64,000 nt of DNA, taken from the NCBI GenBank assembly GCA_030447445.1, contig JAUJOW010000002.1, positions 160,981 through 224,980 on the forward strand, read 5' to 3'. The stretch comes from Acidimicrobiales bacterium (lineage in GTDB: Bacteria; Actinomycetota; Acidimicrobiia; Acidimicrobiales; Iamiaceae). Shown here piece after piece: positions 46,919-55,280 of the stretch. The notes under the pieces were generated by a model, which had not been told where the DNA came from, ran no database searches, and saw only the letters and a program-made list of their open reading frames with translations. A program made the translations under genes and the position numbers. Position 1 is the stretch's first letter. Each line of letters begins with the position of its first letter.

Positions 46919-47689
46919 TGCCGCGTCCATCAACTTTCGCTTGTTGAGCGGGCAGGAGTCGCGCGAGCAGCCGGAACTTCCTGAGCGACGCTGTTGTCGC
47001 TCAGGAGGTGGGCGCGTGCGAGGGGATACGGGTTCGGGAGATCACCAACGACGAGGGGAATCGGCTGCTGCGGATCGTGCGCCGCTCGTCGGGCTCGGTG
47101 GTGACGTGGCGGCGAGCCCAGATGGTGTTGCTGTCCGTGCAGGGCATGGATGTGGCCCAGATCGCCAAGGTCGCGTTCACCTCGCCGGACCGGGTACGCG
47201 AGGTGCTGCACAACTTCACGACGACGGCTTCGAGTCGCTGTACCCGAAGTACTCCGGTGGCCGGCCGCCGAGGTTCACGCTGCCTGAGCGACGCGAGATC
47301 AAGATCGCCCTGTCCCGCCCGCAGGACCACGACCTGCCGTTCTCGACGTGGTCGCTCAGCAACCTGGCTGACTTCCTGGTCGCCGAGGGGGTGGTCGACG
47401 ACATCAGCCACGAAGGGCTCCGCCAGGTGCTCCGCGAGGAGGGCGTCTCCTTTCAACGCCTCAAGACCTGGAAGGTGAGCAACGACCCGGACTTCGAGGC
47501 CAAGAAGAACCGGGTCCTGGAGCTCTACGAGATCGCCGACGGCAAGCGAGAACCGGCGACGGTGATCCAACGGTGGTCATCTGCGTAGACGAGTTCGGGC
47601 CGCTCAACCTCCAGCCCCACCCCGCTCGGCAGTGGGCTGGCGTCAGCGGTCAGCACAAGGACTCCAGCCGCCCACCGCGGCGCCGACGC
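46916..47689 (+). mobile_element. IS630-family insertion sequence, 3' part replaced
   Basis: The transposase frame starts at GTG 47008: VREITNDEGNRLLRIVRRSS, VTWRRAQMVLLSVQGMDVAQ and RVREVLHNF form the N-terminal helix-turn-helix part. After a frame change near 47219 come DGFESLYPKYSGGRPPRFTL, STWSLSNLADFLVAEG, DISHEGLRQVLREEGVSFQR and KTWKVSNDPDFEAKKNRVLE. A second change near 47565 gives VVICVDEFGPLNLQPHP, the first catalytic Asp of the DDE triad. At 47690 the gene stops in a basic RPPRRRRR stretch and the 2,050-bp repeat begins, so the last ~40 % and the right end are missing. A TA at 46916-46917 inside the SDR stop is a possible insertion site. Inactive. Confidence 0.8.
46979..47006. repeat. 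11-bp perfect hairpin before the IS630 transposase
   Basis: TCCTGAGCGAC / GTCGCTCAGGA with a 6-nt loop. The right arm ends at the transposase start and covers its AGGAGG-like ribosome site, so in RNA it could mask translation. It may also be part of the element's end. Confidence 0.5.
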
Positions 47690-47784
47690 CGGGCCGAGGG
47701 CGAGCGAACCAGGCGGTACGGTTCGGGCTCGCCGCTGGGCGGAGAACCCGGAGCGCGGGGCCGAGGGCCGGAGCGGCTCGTTCC

Positions 47785-47790
47785 TATACT
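47785..47790 (+). promoter_or_regulatory. -10 box of a leaderless promoter, copy B
   Basis: TATACT, then 8 nt, then the ATG at 47799; identical to copy A. Confidence 0.55.
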
Positions 47791-47798
47791 CGGCCGTC

Positions 47799-49736
47799 AT
47801 GCATCCCGCTCCCCCGCTGGTCGTCGTCGACGACGGCGCCGCCGGAGGCGGACCGGAGGGGTCCCGGACGGCCCGGGCCGACGGCCCCGCGGACCGGTTG
47901 GAGGAGGACCGTCTCGCCGGGCACCGCCAGTCGTGGTTCGTCGGCGGGGGCATCCTCGTCGTGCTGGCCGTGCCACTGGCCATCGCCCTCGTCGTGCTGG
48001 CCAACCCCCGCTGGTACCCGGTGCTCGACAACGCCCAGACCGAGTTGCGCCTCCGGGACGTGGGCAGCAGCCATCCCCCCCTCATCGGGCTCGGCGGGCG
48101 CATCGGTACCGCCGAGAACCCCGGCAGCCACCCCGGTCCGCTGAGCTTCTGGGCGCTGTGGCCCTTCTACCAGCTGTTCGGTGCCAGCGCCTGGGCCATG
48201 CACGCGGCGTCGGCGGCCCTGCACCTCATCGCCATGGGCGTCATCCTGTGGATCGCCCACCGCCGCGGCGGCCCGCCGCTCGTGCTCGGAACGGGAGCGG
48301 CGCTGGCCGTGCTCGCACACGTCTACGGGCCGGCCACGATGATCGAGGCCTGGAACCCGTACATGCCGGTGCTGTGGTGGGTGGCCTTCCTGCTGGCCTG
48401 CTGGTCGGTCCTCTGCGACGACCTCCCCATGCTCCCGGTGGCCGCCTTCGCCGGCTCGTTCTGCGCCCAGACCCACATCCCCTACCTGGGCCTGGTCGGG
48501 GGCGTCGGCGCACTCACCCTCGCCGCCGTGGCCGTCAAGGCCGTGCGCCGACGCCGGCGAGCCGGAGGCGAACTGGCTCCTGTCGTCGGCTGGACGGCGG
48601 CCGCCGCCATGGTCGGAGCCCTCGTGTGGCTTCCGCCGGCGATCGACGAGCTCACCCACTCGCCCGGCAACCTCTCGATCATCAAGGACCACTTCGGCTC
48701 CCCCCCGGAAGCGACCATCGGCGTGGGCCGGGGCATCGAGCTCGTGCTGCTGCACCTCAACCCGTGGCGGCTGCTCACCGGTCAGCAGTTCCTCACCGGT
48801 TCGGTGGTCCCGGGCCTGGCCGTACTGGCGGCCTGGGCGGCCAGCGTGGCCGTGGCCTGGCGGCGCCGCCACCGCTCGCTGCTCCGCCTCGATCTCGTGG
48901 TGGCCTCCGCCCTCGTCCTCGCCGTGATCTCGACGAGCCGAATCTTCGGTTTCGTCTGGTACTACCTCGTGCTGTGGGCGTGGGGGCTCTGCGCTCTCGT
49001 GCTCGTCGCCATCGCGTGGACGACCACCCTCGTCCTCGCTGACCGCCTCGACGGGCGCGACGGGCGAGCCCGGGTCGACCGTCGCCGGGCCGGGCGAGCA
49101 GCGGCCGCCTCCCTCGTGGCCCTCACCGTGGCCATGGCGGCGCTCTTCGCGGTCGAGTCGGCGTCGGTCGACGTCCCCGCCGCCCAGCGATCCGAGGTGC
49201 TCGGCCGGATGGTCCCCCCCACCGTCCAGGCCCTCGCCTCCGGCGGGCTGCCAGGCGGCGGACGCAATGGCCGCTACCTCGTCACCTGGGTCGACCCGGT
49301 GCACATCGGGGCCCACGCCTATGGGCTGCTCAACGAGCTCGAGCGGGCCGGGTTCGACGTCGGTGTCATCAACGGCTACCGGGCGGCAGCGACCGAGCAC
49401 CGAGTTCGGGAGCCGGCCGACGCCACCGCCGTCATCCACATGTCGGTGGGGCCCGACATCGAACGGTGGCGAGCCAAGGCCGGCGTCGAGCAGGTCGCGT
49501 ACGTGGACCCCCGCAACCGCCCCCAGCAGGTCGAGTACATCCGACTTCGATCAGAGGTCGTGGCCGAGCTGGCCGCCGCCGACCTCGTCGACCTCGTGCC
49601 CATGGTCGACGACAACCTCTTCCTGGCCACCTTCGACCCCCGGGTGCCCGAGGCCCTCAAGGACAAGATGGTGCGCATGGCCGACCTCGGGCTGCCCTTC
49701 GCCGTCTTCGTCGGCCCACCCTCTGCCGCCGACTGA
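47799..49736 (+). CDS. GT-C family membrane glycosyltransferase-like protein (645 aa), copy B
   Basis: The same 645-residue protein as at 35413, with DNA that shows no difference in the gene or its promoter. WYPVLDNAQTELRLRDVGSS and GSHPGPLSFWALWPFYQL mark the outer loop of this GT-C family. Here the downstream partner, the GT2-methyltransferase at 49816, is intact, so copy B may be the working member of the pair. A hairpin at 49774-49802 separates the two genes, absent in copy A. Two identical genes could raise dosage or reflect gene conversion between older duplicates. Confidence 0.78.
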   Translation: MHPAPPLVVVDDGAAGGGPEGSRTARADGPADRLEEDRLAGHRQSWFVGGGILVVLAVPLAIALVVLANPRWYPVLDNAQTELRLRDVGSSHPPLIGLGGRIGTAENPGSHPGPLSFWALWPFYQLFGASAWAMHAASAALHLIAMGVILWIAHRRGGPPLVLGTGAALAVLAHVYGPATMIEAWNPYMPVLWWVAFLLACWSVLCDDLPMLPVAAFAGSFCAQTHIPYLGLVGGVGALTLAAVAVKAVRRRRRAGGELAPVVGWTAAAAMVGALVWLPPAIDELTHSPGNLSIIKDHFGSPPEATIGVGRGIELVLLHLNPWRLLTGQQFLTGSVVPGLAVLAAWAASVAVAWRRRHRSLLRLDLVVASALVLAVISTSRIFGFVWYYLVLWAWGLCALVLVAIAWTTTLVLADRLDGRDGRARVDRRRAGRAAAASLVALTVAMAALFAVESASVDVPAAQRSEVLGRMVPPTVQALASGGLPGGGRNGRYLVTWVDPVHIGAHAYGLLNELERAGFDVGVINGYRAAATEHRVREPADATAVIHMSVGPDIERWRAKAGVEQVAYVDPRNRPQQVEYIRLRSEVVAELAAADLVDLVPMVDDNLFLATFDPRVPEALKDKMVRMADLGLPFAVFVGPPSAAD

Positions 49737-49773
49737 CCGCCACGGTGACCGCCCCCTCCCGCGCTTCTGTGCT

Positions 49774-49802
49774 CGCTGACTGTCGAAATCCGACAGTCAG
49801 CG
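49774..49802. repeat. 12-bp perfect hairpin between two glycosylation genes
   Basis: CGCTGACTGTCG / CGACAGTCAGCG with a 5-nt loop, 13 bp before the ATG at 49816. There is no run of T after it, so it is a weak terminator candidate; an attenuator, translation block or small repeat element are alternatives. The equivalent spacer at 37354-37381 lacks it. Confidence 0.55.
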
Positions 49803-49815
49803 CGCTGATTTCGCC

Positions 49816-51438
49816 ATGACCTCCGGGTTCACCGTGGTCGTGCCGGTCTTCAACGAGGAGGACCGCTTCGGCGAGTTCGGTCCCGTCCTCGCCGACTGGG
49901 CCGCCGCCGGCGATGACCGGAGGGTGCTGTTCGTCGACGACGGCAGCAGCGACGCCACCGCCGACCTCGTCGAGAAGCTCTTCGCCGAACGGTCCGACGG
50001 CCGAGTGTCCCTGCTGCGCCGACCTCATCGCGGCAAGGGCGCCGCCGTGGCCGCCGGCCTGGCTGCCGCCGACACACCGTGGGCCGGCTTCTGCGACCTC
50101 GACCTGTCCACGCCGCTCCCCCACCTCGAACGCATCCTCGACACGGCCCGGCGGGCCGGTGGGCTCGCCATCGGGTCACGGGACCTGCCCGGCTCCCGGC
50201 TGCTGCGCCCCGAGAGCCACGTCCGGGAGTTCCTCGGTCGGGCCTACAACCGGTTGCTCCAGGCCCTCCTCACCCCGGGGATCAGCGACACCCAGTGCGG
50301 CGCAAAGGTGGCATCGCGGGAGGTGTGGCAGGGGCTGCTCGACCAATGCCACGAGCCCGGACTGGCCTGGGACGCCGAGCTCATCGCCATGGCTCGAGCC
50401 CTCGGCGAGCGGGTCCACGAGGTGCCGGTGGACTGGAGCCACGACGAACGCACCCGGGTGCGGGTCGGACGTGACGGGCTGGCCATGGTGGCGGCCACCC
50501 CCCGCATCTGGCGCAACGCCCGCCGGGCCGCCCGCACCGCCGCGGCGGTCGCCGCTGCGGCACCGGCGACGGCGAACCCGGGGGCAGCGGTCGCCGAGGC
50601 CGGCGAGGTCTTCGACGAGGAGAACGCCGAGCGGCTGATGGAGGCCGACGCCGAGCACTGGTGGTTCCGCAGCAAGGCCGCCTTCGTGGCTTCATCGATG
50701 CGTCGCTTCGCCTCCCCCCGAGGGGAGGGCTGGCTCGTCGACATCGGCGCCGGTTCGGGCGGTGTGACCGCCCGCCTGGGTTGGCCCCGCGACCGAACCC
50801 TCGTGGTCGAAGGGAGCGGCCCGCTGGTGCACCGAGCCCGGCATCGGCACGGGTTGGCGGCGGCGCAGGCCCTGGTCCACCCGCTTCCGGTGGCCACCGG
50901 GGCAGCGTCGGTGGCCTGCTTCCTGGACGTGCTCGAGCACCTCGACGACCCGGGTGCGGCGCTGCGTGACGCCCGGCGGGCCCTACGCCCCGGCGGACTG
51001 CTCGTGGTGACCGTCCCCGCCCATCGCTGGCTGTGGAGCGAGGCCGACGAGCTGCTCGGCCATGTCTGCCGCTACACCCGGGGCACCCTGCGCCGTGAGG
51101 TGTTGGCGGCTGGCTTCGCGCCCTGCCTGCTGAGCCACGTCTTCAGCTGGCTCGTCGCCCCCGTGTGGCTCACCCGCCGCTTCGGCCGGGGCGGGGCGTC
51201 CAGCCTGGGACTCGACCGCAGCTCGCCCTTGCTCGACGGCCTGGCTCTCGTCCTCACCACCGCCGAGCGGGTCGTCTTCCGGCGGGTGCCGCTTCCGTTC
51301 GGCACGTCGATCCTCTGCGTCGCCACCCCTGACTCGTCCTCGGGCTCAGGGCACCTCGAGGAGGGCGACGAAGTGGAGAGACCGCTCGAAGATGGGACGG
51401 ACCGGAGCCGGGTAGAGGCGGGGTCGGCCCTGCCATGA
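49816..51438 (+). CDS. GT2 glycosyltransferase fused to SAM methyltransferase (540 aa)
   Basis: Intact relative of the broken gene at 37382. Residues 1-~240 are a GT2 domain (FTVVVPVFNEEDRFGEFGPV, FVDDGSSDATADLVEKLFAE, CDLDLSTPLPHLERIL, DTQCGAKVASREVW). After an Ala/Pro-rich linker comes EDA-type EADAEHWWFRSKAAFVASS and a methyltransferase with VDIGAGSGGVTARLGW, CFLDVLEHLDDPGAALRDAR and LLVVTVPAHRWLWSEADELL. The WWF-R-K block is common in methyltransferases of glycan clusters. It likely charges a lipid carrier and methylates a sugar, or the parts act on one glycan. Its last 93 bp overlap the converging methyltransferase at 51346, and the C-terminal ~35 residues encoded there look unstructured. 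Confidence 0.85.
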   Translation: MTSGFTVVVPVFNEEDRFGEFGPVLADWAAAGDDRRVLFVDDGSSDATADLVEKLFAERSDGRVSLLRRPHRGKGAAVAAGLAAADTPWAGFCDLDLSTPLPHLERILDTARRAGGLAIGSRDLPGSRLLRPESHVREFLGRAYNRLLQALLTPGISDTQCGAKVASREVWQGLLDQCHEPGLAWDAELIAMARALGERVHEVPVDWSHDERTRVRVGRDGLAMVAATPRIWRNARRAARTAAAVAAAAPATANPGAAVAEAGEVFDEENAERLMEADAEHWWFRSKAAFVASSMRRFASPRGEGWLVDIGAGSGGVTARLGWPRDRTLVVEGSGPLVHRARHRHGLAAAQALVHPLPVATGAASVACFLDVLEHLDDPGAALRDARRALRPGGLLVVTVPAHRWLWSEADELLGHVCRYTRGTLRREVLAAGFAPCLLSHVFSWLVAPVWLTRRFGRGGASSLGLDRSSPLLDGLALVLTTAERVVFRRVPLPFGTSILCVATPDSSSGSGHLEEGDEVERPLEDGTDRSRVEAGSALP

Positions 51439-51948
51439 CACGACGGTGAGATCAAGCTCGGCGCAGGCCGCCCGCCAGCGCTCCCTCGGCCAGTAGTTGT
51501 AGGGCAGGGGCACGCCGTGGTGGGCGTTGCCGACGTAGTCCATGAGACGCAGCGTGGGGTAGGCGGCCAGCCCGTCGAGGCAGTGGTCCTTCACCAGGAG
51601 GGCAGCGCTGGCCACCCGCCGCGCCTCGCGCAGAACGGCCAGCGGGTCCTGGCTGTGGTGGAGGACGTCAACCATCATCACCACCTCGAACGAGTTGTCG
51701 TCGAACGGGATGCGGGACCCGTCGTAGGCGGACACGGGCACCGCCGTCTCCGGACGGATCACCACGTCGATGCCGGCCACCTCGAGCCCTGGTGAGCGGT
51801 CGGCGACGGCCCGGGTTATCCGGCCGTCGCCGCAGCCGACGTCGAGCAGCCGCCGACACGAGGGCAGGCTGGCCGACAGCAACTCGGCCAGCCGATCCAC
51901 CCGCCGGCCGTGGACGAACCGGTCGTGGAGCAGGGCGGGGAGACCCAT
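51346..51948 (-). CDS. Class I SAM-dependent methyltransferase (200 aa)
   Basis: A compact 200-residue enzyme: MGLPALLHDRFVHGRRVDRL, then the SAM loop RRLLDVGCGDGRITRAVADR (about residue 33), VAGIDVVIRPE, IPFDDNSFEVVMMVDVLHHS and ALLVKDHCLDGLAAYPTLRL, ending near RPIFERSLHFVALLEVP. It is a UbiE/Methyltransf_11-like fold and should act on a small or lipid-linked substrate. It follows the GT2 gene 51964 on the same strand by 15 bp, and the pair is repeated, with this gene gutted, at 33189-34643. The 3' end overlaps the converging fusion gene. Confidence 0.85.
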   Translation of the reverse strand: MGLPALLHDRFVHGRRVDRLAELLSASLPSCRRLLDVGCGDGRITRAVADRSPGLEVAGIDVVIRPETAVPVSAYDGSRIPFDDNSFEVVMMVDVLHHSQDPLAVLREARRVASAALLVKDHCLDGLAAYPTLRLMDYVGNAHHGVPLPYNYWPRERWRAACAELDLTVVSWQGRPRLYPAPVRPIFERSLHFVALLEVP

Positions 51949-51963
51949 CGTGGCCGACCTCGC

Positions 51964-53214
51964 TCAGCTCGGACGGGGGCCGCCGGCCACCCGATCCCTC
52001 GACGCCTCCCGAGGCTGCAGGGGCGCCAGGTAGCGCCCGACCACTCCGAAGCTGGTGAGCGTTCCACCCAGGATGAGCAGGCTCTGGGCCACTGACGTGA
52101 GCGCCTGGCCGTACCGCGGAGGCGACGAGCCGTCCCGCAGCCAGCCGACGAGGAGGACGGCGTCGATGGCCAGCCCGAGGGCGATGCCGGCCAGTCCGAA
52201 GGCCAGGCAGCGGCCGAGGAAGGCCGGCGACCCGACGAACGAGAACCACCGGCGCGCCCCTCCGGCGGCCAGCGAGGACCGGTGGGCGACCACGGCCCCG
52301 GCGAGGAGGAGTTGCGCGCCGAGGACGATGGCGGTGCCCGAGAAGAAGACCGGTTGCCACCGCAGGGAGCCGACCGAGATGCCCGCGGGCTGAAGGAAGG
52401 CGAGGACCGAGAACCCCACGCCGACGGCCAACAGCAACGCCCCCGGGCCGACCAGCAGGACATCGGGAGCGAGCAGGAGGACGAGCTGCAGGTGGCGCCA
52501 CCCGTCGGCGAAGCTGTCGAGCTTCGACTCGCCGATCCGGGGTCGGTAACCGGTCGGCACCTCTTGGACCCGCAGGCCGGCCCGGACGGCTCGGATCAGC
52601 ATCTCCGAGGCAAGCTCCATCCCGGTCGAGGACAGCGCGAGGTCGTCCAGCCGGTCGCGCCGGAAGGCCCGGAAACCGGACTGGCTGTCGCCCACCACCC
52701 GCCGGCCGCAGGCCCGAGCGACGAGGAAGGTCAGGACCGGCGTGCCCACGAACCGGTGGAGCAGCGGCATGGTCCGTCGGGTGACGCCGTCGAGTCGACC
52801 CCCGACCACCACGTCGGCCTCACCTCGCCGTACGGGCTCCACCAGGGTCGGCAGCTTGGAGAGGTCGTAGGTGAAGTCGGCGTCGGCCATGACGATCACG
52901 TCGCCCGACGCCGCCGCGAAACCGGCCCGCAAGGCCTGTCCGTACCCCCGACGGGCCTCGTGCACCACCTCGGCACCGGCCGCTTCAGCGACGGCGACCG
53001 AAACGTCGAGCGAACCGTTGTCGACCACGATCACCTCGTGAGGGACACCGGCGGCCACGAGGGCGGCCCGAGCCTCCTCGACACAGCGGCCGACCGACTC
53101 CTCCTCGTCGAGGCAGGGCAGCACGACCGTCACGGTGTCGAGGCCACTCGTCGCAGCCGACGCTGACGACGTCGCCCCTACGCCGCCCCCTGCCCCACCG
53201 GTCCCCATGGCCAC
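51964..53214 (-). CDS. GT2 glycosyltransferase with C-terminal membrane helices
   Basis: A 416-residue twin of 33189. VTVVLPCLDEEESVGRCVEE, VIVVDNGSLDVS, GDVIVMADADFTYDLSKLP (DxD) and DSQSGFRAFRRDRLDDLALS form the GT2 core. EVPTGYRPRIGESKLDSFAD and four to five C-terminal helices (LLAVGVGFSVLAFLQPAGIS) follow. The GTG at 53214 (GTG-GCC-ATG) is preferred over the ATG two codons on because the paralogue begins with GTG-GCC at the same place and TACGGT lies 8 nt upstream. Likely product is a polyprenyl-phosphate sugar for the GT-C proteins nearby. It is divergent from the GT39-like gene at 53285 over 70 bp. Confidence 0.85.
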   Translation of the reverse strand: MAMGTGGAGGGVGATSSASAATSGLDTVTVVLPCLDEEESVGRCVEEARAALVAAGVPHEVIVVDNGSLDVSVAVAEAAGAEVVHEARRGYGQALRAGFAAASGDVIVMADADFTYDLSKLPTLVEPVRRGEADVVVGGRLDGVTRRTMPLLHRFVGTPVLTFLVARACGRRVVGDSQSGFRAFRRDRLDDLALSSTGMELASEMLIRAVRAGLRVQEVPTGYRPRIGESKLDSFADGWRHLQLVLLLAPDVLLVGPGALLLAVGVGFSVLAFLQPAGISVGSLRWQPVFFSGTAIVLGAQLLLAGAVVAHRSSLAAGGARRWFSFVGSPAFLGRCLAFGLAGIALGLAIDAVLLVGWLRDGSSPPRYGQALTSVAQSLLILGGTLTSFGVVGRYLAPLQPREASRDRVAGGPRPS

Positions 53215-53222
53215 CGAAGGGA

Positions 53223-53228
53223 ACCGTA
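53223..53228 (-). promoter_or_regulatory. -10 box of a leaderless promoter
   Basis: TACGGT on the minus strand, 8 nt before the GTG at 53214; the counterpart of TACCGT before 33189. Confidence 0.5.
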
Positions 53229-53271
53229 CAAGGGGAGCGGGGGCTGCGGTGAGGCGCCCGTCACCCCCTTG

Positions 53272-53277
53272 TAACCT
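53272..53277 (+). promoter_or_regulatory. -10 box of a leaderless promoter
   Basis: TAACCT, preceded by TG, then 7 nt and the ATG at 53285. Confidence 0.5.
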
Positions 53278-53284
53278 CCCGAGC

Positions 53285-54577
53285 ATGCGGGCCGTTGGGA
53301 GCCGGTGGCCCCTCGCCCTCGGGCTGGTTGCCCTCCTGGGGTTCGCCATCCGTCTCGCCTCCGTGGCCTACGAGCACCCCGACCCGCCGATCGGCGACGG
53401 GAACTACTACCACGCCGCCGCGAATGACCTGGCCGCCGGCTACGGGTTCACTCAACCGTTCTTCCGCGACATGGGCCTCGAGGACCAGCCGGCCGCCGAC
53501 CACCCGCCGGCGTGGACGGTGACGCTGGCCGCAGCATCGTTCGTCGGCCTCGACACCATGTTGGCCCACCGCATCTGGGCTTCCGTCCTGGGAGCGGTGA
53601 CCGTTGCAGTGGTCGGTCTCGCCGGGCGCCGGATCGCTGGACCCCAGGTCGGGCTGATCGCTGCGGGACTGGCGGCCGTGTACCCGAGCTTCTGGGCCAA
53701 CGACGTCGATCTGCTGTCGGAGACGCTCGTGCTCCTGACGAGCGCCGTGACCATCCTGGTCGCCTACCGCTTCTGGCAGCAGCCGAGCATGAGCAGGGCC
53801 GCGGTCGTCGGGGCGATGTGCGCCGTGACCACCCTCACCCGCGCCGAGTCGATCCTGCTCGTGCCCCTCCTGGTCGTCCCGCTCGTCCTCCTCCAGCACG
53901 AGCTCGACCGGCGGCGAAGGTTCGCCGCTCTCGGCGTCGCCGTCGGCACGACCGGGCTCGTCCTCGCGCCTTGGGTGGGCTTCAACCTCAGCCGCTTCGA
54001 CGAGCCCGTGTTCGTTTCGACCGGCCTTGGCTTCGCGATGAAGGTCTCCAACTGCGAGCTCACGTACGAAGGGCCCTACGTCGGCTACTGGAGGTTCCCG
54101 TGTGGGGTCGCCGAGGAGCCGACCGACGGCGACCCCTCGAACGCCGATGTTGCACTGCGCAGGGAGGCCATGGAGTACATCCGGGAGAACACCGATCGGC
54201 TACCGGCCGTGCTCTTCGCCCGGTTGGGCCGCACGTTCGGGTTCTTCCGGCCGGCTCAGCAGGTCGCCCTGGACGAGAACCAGTCCCGGGAGCCGCTCTG
54301 GTCCTGGGTCGCCCTGGGCATGTTCTACGTCCTGGTCGTTGCCTCGGTGGTGGCCGTCGTGATCCTCCGCCGTCGCCGGGTACCGGTCTTCCCGCTGGCC
54401 GCCTTCGTCATCACGGTCGTGGTGGCCGTGTTGGTGACCTTCGGCCAACCCCGCTACCGGGCGATGGCCGAGGTTCCGCTCGTCCTGCTCGCCGCCGTCA
54501 CCGTCGACGCGTGCTGGCCTTCGCCCGAGCCGGACGGCGACCCAGAGATCACCGTGATCGAGACCGCCTCTCCATGA
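53285..54577 (+). CDS. GT39-like GT-C membrane glycosyltransferase (430 aa)
   Basis: First helix WPLALGLVALLGFAIRLASV, then a loop with GDGNYYHAAANDLAAGYGF and AADHPPAWTVTLAAASF. TVAVVGLAGRRIAGPQVGLI and LLSETLVLLTSAVTILVAYR are shared in form with 31293 and 58641. ALAPWVGFNLSRFDEPVF-type VLAPWVGFNLSRFDEPVFVS ends the middle part, followed by a cysteine-bearing outer loop (SNCELTYEGPYVGYWRFPCG) and final helices (VFPLAAFVITVVVAVLVTF). The family transfers sugars from polyprenyl phosphate on the outer face. The last 29 bp overlap the converging GT2 at 54549. Confidence 0.8.
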   Translation: MRAVGSRWPLALGLVALLGFAIRLASVAYEHPDPPIGDGNYYHAAANDLAAGYGFTQPFFRDMGLEDQPAADHPPAWTVTLAAASFVGLDTMLAHRIWASVLGAVTVAVVGLAGRRIAGPQVGLIAAGLAAVYPSFWANDVDLLSETLVLLTSAVTILVAYRFWQQPSMSRAAVVGAMCAVTTLTRAESILLVPLLVVPLVLLQHELDRRRRFAALGVAVGTTGLVLAPWVGFNLSRFDEPVFVSTGLGFAMKVSNCELTYEGPYVGYWRFPCGVAEEPTDGDPSNADVALRREAMEYIRENTDRLPAVLFARLGRTFGFFRPAQQVALDENQSREPLWSWVALGMFYVLVVASVVAVVILRRRRVPVFPLAAFVITVVVAVLVTFGQPRYRAMAEVPLVLLAAVTVDACWPSPEPDGDPEITVIETASP

Positions 54578-55280
54578 ACCGGATGCGGGTGAGTATCCAC
54601 ACCGCCTCCAACCCGTCGGTCCACTCGATCTTCTTGCCCTCCTCGCGGCTGCGGGCGGCGTAGGAGACGGGAACCTCGAAGATGCGCTCACCCCGGGCCA
54701 GGAACTTGCCCGTCACCTCGGCCTCGATGCCGAAGCCCTGCGAACGGACATCGACCCCACGCCACAGTGCGGTGGGGGCCAACTTCAGGCAGGTCTCGAT
54801 GTCGGTGAGCCAGCGGTCGAACAGGAGGCTGGCCCACAGGGCCAGCAGCTTGTTGCCCAGCACGAACCAGAACGAGAAAGCGGCGTGGCCGCCGTAGGAG
54901 CGGACCCCGTAGACGACGCGCGTCTCGCCGTGGAGGATCGGCTGGACGAGGACTGGCAGGTTGGCCGGGTCGTACTCGAGGTCGGCGTCGAGGATGGTGA
55001 GCAGGTCGCCGTCGGCGTCGGCGAAGCCCCGCCGAAGGGCGGCACCCTTGCCTTGGTTGACGGTCTGGCGGACCAGGCGCACCCGCCCCTCCTCGACGAG
55101 GTCGGCGATGGTGTCGAGACACCCGTCGGTGGAGCCGTCGTCGACCACGAGCACCTCGGTGGGCAGCGGCATCGCCACGGCCAGGAGCCGGTCGAGGGCG
55201 GCCCGGAGGGTGCGCCGCTCGTTGTAGACCGGCATCACCACGGTGAGGCGCTCGTAACCGTCGCCCATCAGTACCGCCAT
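54549..55280 (-). CDS. DPM1-like GT2 polyprenyl-phosphate glycosyltransferase
   Basis: A 243-residue soluble GT2: LTVVMPVYNERRTLRAALDR, EVLVVDDGSTDGCLDTIADL, VNQGKGAALRRGFADADGDL, ILDADLEYDPANLPVLVQPI (DxD) and DIETCLKLAPTALWRGVD, ending VSYAARSREEGKKIEWTDGL. These are the blocks of dolichol-phosphate-mannose-synthase-like enzymes without membrane tail. It should charge polyprenyl phosphate with a nucleotide sugar for GT-C enzymes. Start is the ATG at 55280 (a second ATG at 55265 is possible). It converges with and slightly overlaps 53285-54577. Confidence 0.88.
   Translation of the reverse strand: MAVLMGDGYERLTVVMPVYNERRTLRAALDRLLAVAMPLPTEVLVVDDGSTDGCLDTIADLVEEGRVRLVRQTVNQGKGAALRRGFADADGDLLTILDADLEYDPANLPVLVQPILHGETRVVYGVRSYGGHAAFSFWFVLGNKLLALWASLLFDRWLTDIETCLKLAPTALWRGVDVRSQGFGIEAEVTGKFLARGERIFEVPVSYAARSREEGKKIEWTDGLEAVWILTRIRFMERRSRSR

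Larger units (their letters stand above)
47690..49739 (+). repeat. 2,050-bp direct repeat, copy B
   Basis: Appears identical to 35304-37353. The left edge cuts into the IS630 transposase; the right edge is three bases after the GT-C stop, where the spacers of the two copies become unlike. Confidence 0.9.
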
